Under the pieces are notes generated by a model. The model worked only from the letters and a program-made list of their open reading frames with translations. It was not told the origin of the DNA and made no database searches. Positions 7,961 through 15,484 of a stretch of 64,000 bases of DNA are shown here, in pieces. The first letter of the stretch is position 1, and the number at the start of each line of letters is the position of its first letter. Location: the NCBI RefSeq assembly GCF_000159135.1, contig NZ_GG667523.1, positions 78,331 through 142,330 on the forward strand. Direction: 5' to 3'. Made by a program: the position numbers and the translations under genes. This stretch comes from Corynebacterium striatum ATCC 6940 (GTDB lineage: Bacteria > Actinomycetota > Actinomycetes > Mycobacteriales > Mycobacteriaceae).

Positions 7961-9634
7961 ATGCAGACCACCGTCGGCGAATTTATCCTCGACCGCCTCA
8001 AGGCCATCGGCATCTCCGAGATCATCGGAGTTCCCGGCGACTTCAACTTGAGCTTCCTCGAGCAGATCGACGAGGCCGAGGGCATCCGCTTCGTTGGCGC
8101 CTGCAACGAGCTCAATGCGGCCTACGCCGCTGATGGTTACGCCCGCCAGCGCGGCGTCGGCTGTCTGCTCACCACCTACGGCGTGGGCGAGCTCTCCGCG
8201 CTAAACGGCATCGCCGGCGCCCGCGCTGAGCACGTCCCACTCGTTTCCATCGCCGGCGCTCCGCCGCAGTACGCCACCGAGTTCCGCTGGAACCTGCACC
8301 ACACGCTTGCCGACGGCGACTTTGCCAACATGCTCGATGCCATCGCACCGTTTACCGAGGTAGCCACCCGCGTTTCCCCGATGAACGTGGTCGAGGAATT
8401 CGACCGGGCCCTGCACACCTGCCTGCGTGAGAAGCGCCCAGTGCACATCCAGATCCCTTCCGACATCACCCACTTGACCATCGAGGTCCCGGATACGCCT
8501 TTCTCCACCGAGCTGGCTTCCTCCGACAAGGAGCGCCTCGAGGCTGCGGCCGATCGCGTGCTGGAGCGCCTCGCTGCCGCTAAGGACCCGATCATCCTCA
8601 TCGATCAGGACACTAACCGCCACGGCTTCGCCGACAAGTTCCGCGCCATCATCGACAAGGCCCAGCTGCCCTACTCGCAGCTTTCCTCCGGCAAGGCCAT
8701 CCTCTCCGAGCGCGACCCGCTGTTCATCGGCACTTACAACGGCGCGGCTTCTGCCCCGGGCGTGCAGGAGCGCATTGAGAACTCCGACTTCCTGGTCACC
8801 ACCAACCCTCGCTTCATCGAGGTCAACTCCGGTTCCTTCACCCACGATCTCGACAACGCGCACGTGTTCAACTTCGGCGATCAGCACCTCAACGCCGACG
8901 GCGAGTTCTTCGTAGGAATTAACACGCTGGAGCTTCTCGACGTCCTGCTCGAGCGCATCCCTGCCAAGAAGCCGATCGGCGGCGAGAAGTTCGTTCCGGA
9001 GACCTTCGAGGTGGAAGCCGACGCCGCCCTGACGCAGGCTCGCATCTGGCAGCAGATGCTGGGATTCATCCAGGAAGACGACGTTGTTATCGCTGAAGCG
9101 GGCACCTCCAACATTGGCCTGGGCCCGCAACGCATGCCTGAAGGCGTGCAGTACATCAACTCCACCATCTGGGGCTCCATCGGCTTTACCCTACCGGCAG
9201 TACTCGGCTCCCAGCTGGCCAACCCAGAGCGCCGCCACGTGCTCTTCATCGGTGACGGTTCCTTCCAGCTGACCGCCCAAGAGCTGTCCACCATCCTGCG
9301 CCAGGAGCTCAAGCCCATCATCGTTCTGGTCAACAACGATGGCTACACCATTGAGCGCTTCATCCTCGGCATGGAGCAGGAGTACAACGAGATCCAGAAC
9401 TGGAACTACAACGAACTGCCGAAGGTCTTCAAGGCGGACACCACCATGGAGTCCTACTCCGCCAAGACCGAGGGGGAACTCAAGGACGCTCTGGAAGACA
9501 TCGCCGCTCACCCAGAACGCGGGGCATTCCTCGAGGTGCACCTCGACCCATTCGATGCGCCGAAGGGCCTGCAGGCTTTCGGCCCGCTAACCGCAGACTT
9601 CGATTTCGGCCCCCGCGGCCCGCGCAACGCTTAA
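7961..9634 (+). CDS. ipdC: Thiamine-diphosphate 2-keto-acid decarboxylase (indolepyruvate/pyruvate decarboxylase family)
   Basis: 557 residues, the normal size for the family. The N-terminal domain has the catalytic glutamate in GACNELNAAYAADGYAR and the paired histidines in LHHTLADGDF. The C-terminal domain has the ThDP/Mg motif GDGSFQLT ending NNDGYTIER. It converts a 2-keto acid to an aldehyde and CO2; indolepyruvate, phenylpyruvate and branched keto acids are plausible substrates. The aminotransferase gene follows after 10 bases, so the operon could run amino acid to keto acid to aldehyde. Exact substrate preference cannot be read from motifs. Confidence 0.87.
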   Translation: MQTTVGEFILDRLKAIGISEIIGVPGDFNLSFLEQIDEAEGIRFVGACNELNAAYAADGYARQRGVGCLLTTYGVGELSALNGIAGARAEHVPLVSIAGAPPQYATEFRWNLHHTLADGDFANMLDAIAPFTEVATRVSPMNVVEEFDRALHTCLREKRPVHIQIPSDITHLTIEVPDTPFSTELASSDKERLEAAADRVLERLAAAKDPIILIDQDTNRHGFADKFRAIIDKAQLPYSQLSSGKAILSERDPLFIGTYNGAASAPGVQERIENSDFLVTTNPRFIEVNSGSFTHDLDNAHVFNFGDQHLNADGEFFVGINTLELLDVLLERIPAKKPIGGEKFVPETFEVEADAALTQARIWQQMLGFIQEDDVVIAEAGTSNIGLGPQRMPEGVQYINSTIWGSIGFTLPAVLGSQLANPERRHVLFIGDGSFQLTAQELSTILRQELKPIIVLVNNDGYTIERFILGMEQEYNEIQNWNYNELPKVFKADTTMESYSAKTEGELKDALEDIAAHPERGAFLEVHLDPFDAPKGLQAFGPLTADFDFGPRGPRNA

Positions 9635-9644
9635 GGTAGTACCC

Positions 9645-10691
9645 ATGATTCGCCCAGACCTTTCTTCGCTGCCCGTCTATGTTCCGGGTGCACGCAACGA
9701 AACCGCACTAAAGCTCTCCTCCAACGAGGCCACTCAGCCGCCACTCCCCGAGGCCCTCAAGGCCATGGAAGCCGCAGCTGCCGACGCCAACCGTTACCCA
9801 GACATGGGCGCCATCGAGCTGCGCAGCGCCCTTGCTGAGCACCTCGGCGTGACCTTGGAGCAGGTTGCTGTGGGCACCGGTTCCTCGGCTATCTGCCAGC
9901 AGCTGGTGCAGATTACGTGCCTGCCTGGCGATGAGGTGGTCTTCCCATGGCGCTCCTTCGAGGCCTACCCGATCTTTGCGCAGGTAGTGGGCGCTACTCC
10001 GGTGGCGGTTCCGCTCAACGCTGAGCACCGCGTGGACCTGCCCGCCATGGCACAGGCAGTCACGGACAAGACCAAGGTCATCTTCGTGTGCAACCCAAAC
10101 AACCCCACAGGTTCCATCATCACCAAGAAGGAATTCGACGAGTTCCTCGCCGCAGTGCCGGAAGACATCATCGTGGCCCTCGACGAGGCCTACATCGAGT
10201 ACAACCGCAACGACTCCGTGCCGCTGGCCACCGAATACATCAAAACGCACGCCAACGTCGTCGGCCTGCGCACGTTCTCCAAGGCTTATGGCCTGGCAGG
10301 TGTGCGCGTGGGCTACGCCTTCGGCTCCCAGGAGATCATCGAGGCCCTCAACAAGGTAGCCATCCCGTTCTCCGTGAACGCCGTGGCTCAGGCTGGTGCC
10401 GTGTACTCCCTGGCAGCGCAGGATTCGCTACAGGAGCGCACCGACGAGGCAGTGCGCGAGCGCGACCGCCTCACCGAGCGCTTCGCCGAGTTCGGCGTCC
10501 CAGCTTCTGAGGCGAACCACATCTGGTTCCCTGCTTCAAACATCGAGCAGCTGGGCACCCCGCAGGAGGTCGCGGCCAAGCTCGCAGAGCAGGGTGTCCT
10601 CGTGCGCGCGTTCCCGGAGGGCATCCGCATCTCCATCACCACCGCCGAGGAGACCGAGGTTCTGCTGAAGGCCTGGGAGGCTGCCTTCTAA
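9645..10691 (+). CDS. pat: HisC-like / aromatic amino acid aminotransferase
   Basis: 348 residues, PLP-dependent class I/II aminotransferase of the histidinol-phosphate type. Motifs are LKLSSNEATQP near the N-terminus, VFVCNPNNPTGS, DEAYIEY, the Schiff-base lysine in TFSKAYGLAGVRVGY, and the terminal arginine region VLVRAFPEGIRIS. Corynebacteria carry a HisC paralogue (Pat) acting on phenylalanine and other aromatic amino acids. The link with the keto-acid decarboxylase favours that role over histidine synthesis, since no his genes are nearby. hisC is the alternative name. Confidence 0.8.
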   Translation: MIRPDLSSLPVYVPGARNETALKLSSNEATQPPLPEALKAMEAAAADANRYPDMGAIELRSALAEHLGVTLEQVAVGTGSSAICQQLVQITCLPGDEVVFPWRSFEAYPIFAQVVGATPVAVPLNAEHRVDLPAMAQAVTDKTKVIFVCNPNNPTGSIITKKEFDEFLAAVPEDIIVALDEAYIEYNRNDSVPLATEYIKTHANVVGLRTFSKAYGLAGVRVGYAFGSQEIIEALNKVAIPFSVNAVAQAGAVYSLAAQDSLQERTDEAVRERDRLTERFAEFGVPASEANHIWFPASNIEQLGTPQEVAAKLAEQGVLVRAFPEGIRISITTAEETEVLLKAWEAAF

Positions 10692-10712
10692 AACGAAGCA
10701 GGCCTTTAGGCT

Positions 10713-10970
10713 CTAGCCGCCAGCAAACGGCGGCAACACATCGACGCGCGTCGCGCCCTCTAGGGTGGCGGCGCGCTCGGCGTTTTTGCCATCGACCAGG
10801 AAGGTACAGCGCTCGAGGACCTCGCCCAGGCCCATTCCAGCTTCGGTGGTCCCGGTGTGCGTGGTGGCCAGTTCGTTGAGGAGCTCGCCGAGAGTCGCGG
10901 GGGCGTCGACAAGCTCATGGCTCACGCCGGCCGCAGCGCGTGCGGCAGCGAAATAGTGAATTTCAACCAT
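10713..10970 (-). CDS. moaD: MoaD, molybdopterin synthase small (sulfur-carrier) subunit
   Basis: 85 residues with a ubiquitin-like fold pattern (VEIHYFAAARAAAG at the start) and the required C-terminal Gly-Gly (LPPFAGG). The C-terminal glycine is adenylated by MoeB and converted to a thiocarboxylate, which with MoaE makes molybdopterin. A longer upstream frame exists, but ATG 10970 gives the family start and lies 7 bases after CATAGT, a leaderless -10. It is divergent from moeA. Confidence 0.88.
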   Translation of the reverse strand: MVEIHYFAAARAAAGVSHELVDAPATLGELLNELATTHTGTTEAGMGLGEVLERCTFLVDGKNAERAATLEGATRVDVLPPFAGG

Positions 10971-10977
10971 GTCTGCC

Positions 10978-10983
10978 ACTATG
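10978..10983 (-). promoter_or_regulatory. -10 box of moaD (leaderless)
   Basis: CATAGT on the minus strand ends 7 bases before the ATG at 10970. It differs from TANNNT at its first base only. Confidence 0.45.
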
Positions 10984-11054
10984 CCAGTTTTTGCATTAAA
11001 AGTGCCGTTAAAATTGGAGAGGTTAACCAGACACATAAGGAGAGGCACGCCAGC

Positions 11055-12206
11055 ATGCGCAGTTACGAAGAACACCTAGCAGCTATCCGTGGAGCACTAC
11101 CTGCACCGACGGTGGTGACCCGCTCCCTGCTGGAAGTTGACGGTCTCATCCTCGCCCGCACCATCACCGCAGCTTATGACATGCCGCGCTTCGACAACTC
11201 GCAGATGGATGGCTACGCCATTACCTCCACCACCGGCGGCACCTTCACCGTCGGCGCCACCGTGGCAGCCGGTGCTGTGCCAGGTTCCGCCCGCGATGGC
11301 ATCGCAACTCCCATCATGACCGGCGCGAAGGTGCCCGAGGGAACCGTCACCATCGTGCCTGTCGAGCAGTGCGAGCCGCCGCAGTTCCCGCGCGAGGGCG
11401 AAACCGTGACCATCCCCGCAGCCCCTGAGGGCCAGTTCATTCGCCTTGCAGGTTCCGACATCGCCGCGGGCAAGGTCCTCGTCGAGGAAGGCACCCGCCT
11501 GACCCCGGCCGCCATCGGCACGCTGGCCTCCCAGGGCATCACCGAGGTCGAGGTCTACGCGCCTGCCCGCATCGTCGTGTGCACCGGCGGCGCGGAAATC
11601 GGCGGCCAGGGCGCGGCCAGCATCCCGGACGCAAACGCCCCGATGATCGCCGCGTTGTGCCGCGAGTACGGCATTGAGGTTGTGGCCTTTGTCCGCACCA
11701 ACGACGACCCAGGCATCCTGCGCTCCGATCTCGAAGGCGTGGTTCGCGTCTACCAGCCCGATGCCATCGTCACCTCTGGCGGTGTGTCCCACGGCAAGTT
11801 CGAGGTGGTGCGCCAGGTCTTCGAGGAGGATGGCTGGTTCGGTCACGTGGCTCAGCAGCCTGGCGGCCCGCAGGGATTGGCCAAGCTTGGCGACGTCCCC
11901 GTCATTTGCCTGCCCGGCAACCCCGTGTCCACGTTGGTCAGCTTCCGCGTCTACCTCGGCCCGGCGTTGGGTCGCTCCCGCGCGGCACACACCGCGCAGG
12001 TCACCGTTCCTGTCACCGGCTTGAAGGGCCGCGATCAGTTCCGCCGCGGCATCGTGGACTACGAGAATGGCATCGCCACCGCGGAACTCTTCAGTGGCAC
12101 CGGGTCGCACCTGTTGTCCCAGGCCATGAGCGCCAACGCCCTCATCCGCATCCCGGCCGGCGCACAGCTGCAGCCGGGCGATGTCGTTGAGGTGATCCCG
12201 TTCTAA
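11055..12206 (+). CDS. moeA: MoeA, molybdopterin molybdenumtransferase
   Basis: 383 residues from ATG 11055, which has AAGGAGAGG about 10 bases upstream; the open frame upstream is not needed. Motifs are FDNSQMDGYAI near the N-terminus, IMTGAKVPEGTVTIVPVEQ, TSGGVSHGKFEVV and CLPGNPVSTLVSF. It inserts molybdate into adenylated molybdopterin. Its TAA shares the A of the next ATG, so it is coupled to the mog gene. First gene of moeA-mog-moaE-moeB. Confidence 0.93.
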   Translation: MRSYEEHLAAIRGALPAPTVVTRSLLEVDGLILARTITAAYDMPRFDNSQMDGYAITSTTGGTFTVGATVAAGAVPGSARDGIATPIMTGAKVPEGTVTIVPVEQCEPPQFPREGETVTIPAAPEGQFIRLAGSDIAAGKVLVEEGTRLTPAAIGTLASQGITEVEVYAPARIVVCTGGAEIGGQGAASIPDANAPMIAALCREYGIEVVAFVRTNDDPGILRSDLEGVVRVYQPDAIVTSGGVSHGKFEVVRQVFEEDGWFGHVAQQPGGPQGLAKLGDVPVICLPGNPVSTLVSFRVYLGPALGRSRAAHTAQVTVPVTGLKGRDQFRRGIVDYENGIATAELFSGTGSHLLSQAMSANALIRIPAGAQLQPGDVVEVIPF

Positions 12207-12676
12207 TGGCCCGCCGCGCAGTAGTAATTGTGGCCTCCACCCGCGCAGCCGCGGGCATCTACGAGGACCGTTCCGGCCCCATCGCGGTGGAATTCCTGCG
12301 CCGCATGGGTTTCGATACGCCCAACGCACTCATCGTCCCCGATGCGGAGATCGACGAAGCCTTGAACACGGTCTTCGCGGAGGGCCCCTCGGTGATTCTT
12401 ACTTCCGGCGGCACGGGCATTTCGCCTGACGACGCCACTGTCGAGGCCGTCTCCGCGCACCTAACCAAGGAGCTGCCAGGGATTGCGCACGCGTTTTACG
12501 CGGCGTCGGCAAGCGTGCCCACTGCTGCGCTCTCGCGTACAGTCGCTGGCGTCAACGCCCGTACCTTTGCCATGGCTTTGCCTGGCTCAACGGGCGGCGT
12601 GAAGGATGGCTGCAAGGTGTTGAAGCCCTTGTTGCCGCACATCATCGACCAGTTGGAAGGAAAGCATGAGCACTGA
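12206..12676 (+). CDS. mog: MogA/MoaB family molybdopterin adenylyltransferase
   Basis: 156 residues. Conserved motifs include LTSGGTGISPDDATVEAV and FAMALPGSTGGVKDGCKVL. It adenylates molybdopterin before MoeA loads the metal. The start overlaps the moeA stop (TAATG) and the end overlaps moaE by 11 bases, so translation of the cluster is tightly coupled. MogA and MoaB cannot be distinguished with certainty by eye. Confidence 0.88.
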   Translation: MARRAVVIVASTRAAAGIYEDRSGPIAVEFLRRMGFDTPNALIVPDAEIDEALNTVFAEGPSVILTSGGTGISPDDATVEAVSAHLTKELPGIAHAFYAASASVPTAALSRTVAGVNARTFAMALPGSTGGVKDGCKVLKPLLPHIIDQLEGKHEH

Positions 12677-13112
12677 TCCTTCGTATGTCAGCGCCGATAC
12701 CGGAAAGGTTCTCGGGGCTTTCATGACCGCGGAACCGATCGAATACCCAGAGGTGGCCACCGCCGCGATGGGTGCGGTGGTTACTTTCGAGGGAATCGTG
12801 CGCAATCACGACGGCGGCCGCGGCGGCGTGGAGCTGCTTACGTATACGGCACATCCTTCGGCCGATGCGGAGATCGCGCGCGTGGCAGATGAGGTCATCG
12901 CCGCGCACCCCAAGGCCCGTTTGTGGTGTGCGCATCGCACGGGTGACCTGCACGTTGGCGACGCCGCCTTCGTGGTCATCGCCGCCGCGGCACACCGCAA
13001 CGACGCATTCGCTGCTGCTGCGGAATGCGCCGACCGCGTGAAAGCGGAGGTTCCCATCTGGAAGGAACAGCGCCACGCGGACGGTTTTAGCAATTGGGTG
13101 GGATTGGAATGA
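12666..13112 (+). CDS. moaE: MoaE, molybdopterin synthase catalytic subunit
   Basis: 148 residues. Family features are GAVVTFEGIVRNHDGGRGG, the HRTGDLHVGDAAFVV block and the lysine-bearing EVPIWKEQRHADG near the C-terminus. With MoaD it adds two sulfurs to precursor Z. It overlaps both neighbours. moaA and moaC are not in the window. Confidence 0.92.
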   Translation: MSTDPSYVSADTGKVLGAFMTAEPIEYPEVATAAMGAVVTFEGIVRNHDGGRGGVELLTYTAHPSADAEIARVADEVIAAHPKARLWCAHRTGDLHVGDAAFVVIAAAAHRNDAFAAAAECADRVKAEVPIWKEQRHADGFSNWVGLE

Positions 13113-14113
13113 GCATTCGTTACGCGCGCCAGGAAGCACTATGGGGTGAGGAAGGCCAGGCCAAGCTGGCTAATGCCACGGTGGCGGTGATTGGTGCCGG
13201 CGGGCTTGGCTCGCCTGCCCTGCTCTACCTCGCGGGTGCGGGCGTGGGACGCATCCTGCTTTTCGACGACGACGTGGTCTCCCTTTCCAACCTGCAGCGC
13301 CAAGTCATCCACGGTATGGACGACATTGGTGGCCCGAAGACCGTCTCCGCGGCGGAGACCCTCCACGCGCTTAACCCTGATGTGCGGGTCATTCAGCACC
13401 CGCGCCTGGAATCGGCGACGGCCCTGAAACAACTAGCTGAGGCCGACATCCTCCTTGACGGCACCGACAACTTTGAGGCCCGCTACCTGTGCTCGTGGGC
13501 CTGCCACGAGCTGGGTATTCCGCACGTCTGGGCCTCGATTTTGGGATTCGATGCGCAGCTTTCCGTCTTCTGGTCTGGGCACGGTCCGGTCTACGAGGAC
13601 GTCTTTCCCACGGCACCTGCCCCTGGCTCTGTGCCGTCGTGCTCCCAAGCCGGCGTGCTGGGCCCAGTCGTGGGCACGGTGGGTTCTGCCATGACCTTGG
13701 AGGCGCTCAAGCATCTCACCGGCACGGGTTCCCTGCTCATGGGCAAGATCGGCTACTACGATGCGCTTTCCGGCACGTGGGAGTACATCCCCGTCGTATC
13801 CGGCGGCGCGGCGCCTTCGCAGCCTGCCGACGCCCCCGAGGTCCGAGAGATCCCTTCCGGTTACCGCATCATCGATGTGCGCACCGCTAAAGAGCGCGCT
13901 GAGCATTCCATTCCCGGCTCCGAGCACTTCCTTTTGGACCGCATCCTGGCGGGTGAGAACCCGCAGCTCGGCCATTACGAGCCTGCCGTCATCTACTGCG
14001 CCGGCGGCATCCGCTCCGCCCAGGCAGTCGCGGCCCTGCGCGAGCGCGGCTACACGCAGGCCTTCTCCCTGCGCGGCGGCATCAACGCCTGGCTCGAGCA
14101 GAATACCGCGTAG
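13109..14113 (+). CDS. moeB: MoeB-like adenylyltransferase with C-terminal rhodanese domain
   Basis: 334 residues from ATG 13109, which overlaps the moaE stop (ATGA). Residues 1-220 are the ThiF/MoeB domain: VAVIGAGGLGSPALLYLAGAGVG, FDDDVVSLSNLQRQ, DGTDNFEARYL. Residues 250-330 are a rhodanese domain with IIDVRTAKERAEHS and the active-site cysteine in YCAGGIRSAQ. It probably activates MoaD and supplies its sulfur. I see no paired CXXC zinc motifs, unlike E. coli MoeB. Confidence 0.88.
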   Translation: MSIRYARQEALWGEEGQAKLANATVAVIGAGGLGSPALLYLAGAGVGRILLFDDDVVSLSNLQRQVIHGMDDIGGPKTVSAAETLHALNPDVRVIQHPRLESATALKQLAEADILLDGTDNFEARYLCSWACHELGIPHVWASILGFDAQLSVFWSGHGPVYEDVFPTAPAPGSVPSCSQAGVLGPVVGTVGSAMTLEALKHLTGTGSLLMGKIGYYDALSGTWEYIPVVSGGAAPSQPADAPEVREIPSGYRIIDVRTAKERAEHSIPGSEHFLLDRILAGENPQLGHYEPAVIYCAGGIRSAQAVAALRERGYTQAFSLRGGINAWLEQNTA

Positions 14114-14199
14114 GCAGCCCGTATTAAGGAAACCGAAGACAGTCCACGGCGTATGTACCTCTGTGTGTATTTAGCGTGTCTAAATCACCAGGTGTCTGG

Positions 14200-14219
14200 C
14201 CGCTATTTACATATAGCGG
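14200..14219. repeat. Short hairpin between moeB and tRNA-Ser
   Basis: CCGCTAT (14200-14206) pairs exactly with ATAGCGG (14213-14219) around 6 bases. There is no T tract, so a terminator role for moeB is doubtful. The rest of 14114-14255 holds nothing recognisable. Confidence 0.45.
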
Positions 14220-14255
14220 TACATGAAACCACGCGTGGCGATGCGAAGCGCGAAA

Positions 14256-14297
14256 AAGTCTCGAGACACCATCCACAGGAACGATGTCTCGAGACTT
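14256..14297 (-). terminator. Terminator of tRNA-Ser(UGA), same palindromic arms as the first tRNA-Ser
   Basis: Perfect 13-bp arms (14256-14268 and 14285-14297) identical to those at 6505-6542, but with a different 16-base loop, and followed on the minus strand by a T run. Each arm contains the 10-bp palindrome GTCTCGAGAC. Confidence 0.85.
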
Positions 14298-14303
14298 ACA
14301 CGG

Positions 14304-14388
14304 CGGAGACGGCGGGATTTGAACCCGCGGTGGTTTGACCCACGCTGGTTTTCAAGACCAGTGCATTCGGCCGCTCTGCCACGTCTCC
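14304..14388 (-). tRNA. tRNA-Ser (anticodon UGA)
   Basis: Minus-strand class II tRNA. The acceptor stem GGAGACG (14382-14388) pairs with CGTCTCC (14305-14311). The anticodon stem-loop CTGGTCTTGAAAACCAG carries UGA. It has a long variable arm and the T loop GGTTCAAATCC. The 3' CCA is not encoded (CCG follows), unlike the first tRNA-Ser. It reads UCA-type serine codons. Confidence 0.95.
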
Positions 14389-14479
14389 TTGTCTTGCGAC
14401 TCACTTAGCCTACTAAACCCACCAAGCGAGTTCACATTCCCCCACCCAGTTCTCCACCCAAGCAGGGTCTGCTTTTCGT

Positions 14480-14485
14480 TAAGCT
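14480..14485 (+). promoter_or_regulatory. -10 box of the quinone oxidoreductase gene (leaderless)
   Basis: TAAGCT ends 8 bases before ATG 14494. This and family length argue for the ATG at 14494 over the longer open frame that begins in the tRNA region. Confidence 0.5.
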
Positions 14486-14493
14486 GGGCGAGC

Positions 14494-15450
14494 ATGAAAG
14501 CTATCGTGCAAACCAACCCTGAGGATCCGGGCGCGCTGGAGCTAGGCGTCGTCGAAAAGCCACTGCTCCATCCCGGGGAGGTGCTCGTCAAAGTCCACGC
14601 TGCCGGCGTTAACCGAGCAGACCTGCTGCAGGCCCGCGGCCACTACCCGCCGCCACCTGGCGCATCGGAGACGATCGGCCTTGAGGTCGCCGGTGAGATC
14701 GTCGATGCCAACGGCACCGAGTGGACCGAAGGCACCCAGATTGGAGCACTTCTCGCGGGCGGCGGTTACGCCGAGTACGTTGCGGTTCCCGTCGGCCAGC
14801 TCCTGCCGATTCCCAAAGGCTTCTCACTCACCGACACCGCATCCGTCATCGAGGTCGCGTGCACCGTGTGGTCCAACCTTGCCATGGAGGCAGGGCTGCG
14901 CGAAGGCCAGACCATCCTCATCCACGGCGGCGCGGGCGGCATCGGCCTGTTCGCAATCCAGGTGGCTAAGGCTCTGGGCGCCACGGTCGCCGTTACTGCG
15001 GGCTCACAGGAGAAGCTCGATACCTGCAAGAGCTATGGCGCGGACGTCCTCATTAATTACAAGGAGCAGGACTTCGCCGAGGAGCTCAAGAACCAGTGTG
15101 ACGTTATTCTCGACATCATCGGCGCGAAGTACCTCAAGCAGAACCTCAAGGCACTAGCCACCGACGGTCACTTGGTCACCATCGGCCTCCAGGGTGGTAC
15201 AAAAGAGGAGCTCAACATGGGTATCCTTCTGGCCAAGCGCCTCACCCTCCAAGGCACCACTCTGCGTTCGCGCTCACTTGAGGACAAGGCCGCCATCGTC
15301 GCGGACACCGTCAAGCACGTCTGGCCCTGGCTCGAGGACGGCACGGTCAAACATCATCTCCACGGCACTTTTGCGCTTGCCGACGCCGCCGCTGCCCACC
15401 GCGCGCTCAACTCCGGCGAGGTCACGGGCAAATTGGTCCTCGAGGTGTAG
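14494..15450 (+). CDS. NAD(P)H quinone oxidoreductase, zinc-free MDR family (PIG3-like)
   Basis: 318 residues. The start MKAIVQTNPEDPGALEL matches the family. VNRADLLQARGHYPPPPG and the nucleotide-fold motif GGAGGIGLFAIQVAKALGA are diagnostic of the quinone oxidoreductase / PIG3 branch of medium-chain reductases without zinc. It probably reduces quinones or reactive enones. In M. tuberculosis a similar oxidoreductase and class V aminotransferase pair sits just upstream of the galactan export genes, as I recall for Rv3777-Rv3778c, and the same order is seen here. Confidence 0.83.
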   Translation: MKAIVQTNPEDPGALELGVVEKPLLHPGEVLVKVHAAGVNRADLLQARGHYPPPPGASETIGLEVAGEIVDANGTEWTEGTQIGALLAGGGYAEYVAVPVGQLLPIPKGFSLTDTASVIEVACTVWSNLAMEAGLREGQTILIHGGAGGIGLFAIQVAKALGATVAVTAGSQEKLDTCKSYGADVLINYKEQDFAEELKNQCDVILDIIGAKYLKQNLKALATDGHLVTIGLQGGTKEELNMGILLAKRLTLQGTTLRSRSLEDKAAIVADTVKHVWPWLEDGTVKHHLHGTFALADAAAAHRALNSGEVTGKLVLEV

Positions 15451-15484
15451 ACCGGCCCCGCATCCGCAAGACGGTTCCGCAGCA

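Noticed and set aside
10857..11054. A longer MoeA starting at 10857
   Set aside because: It would overlap moaD on the other strand. ATG 11055 has AAGGAGAGG and the family N-terminus.
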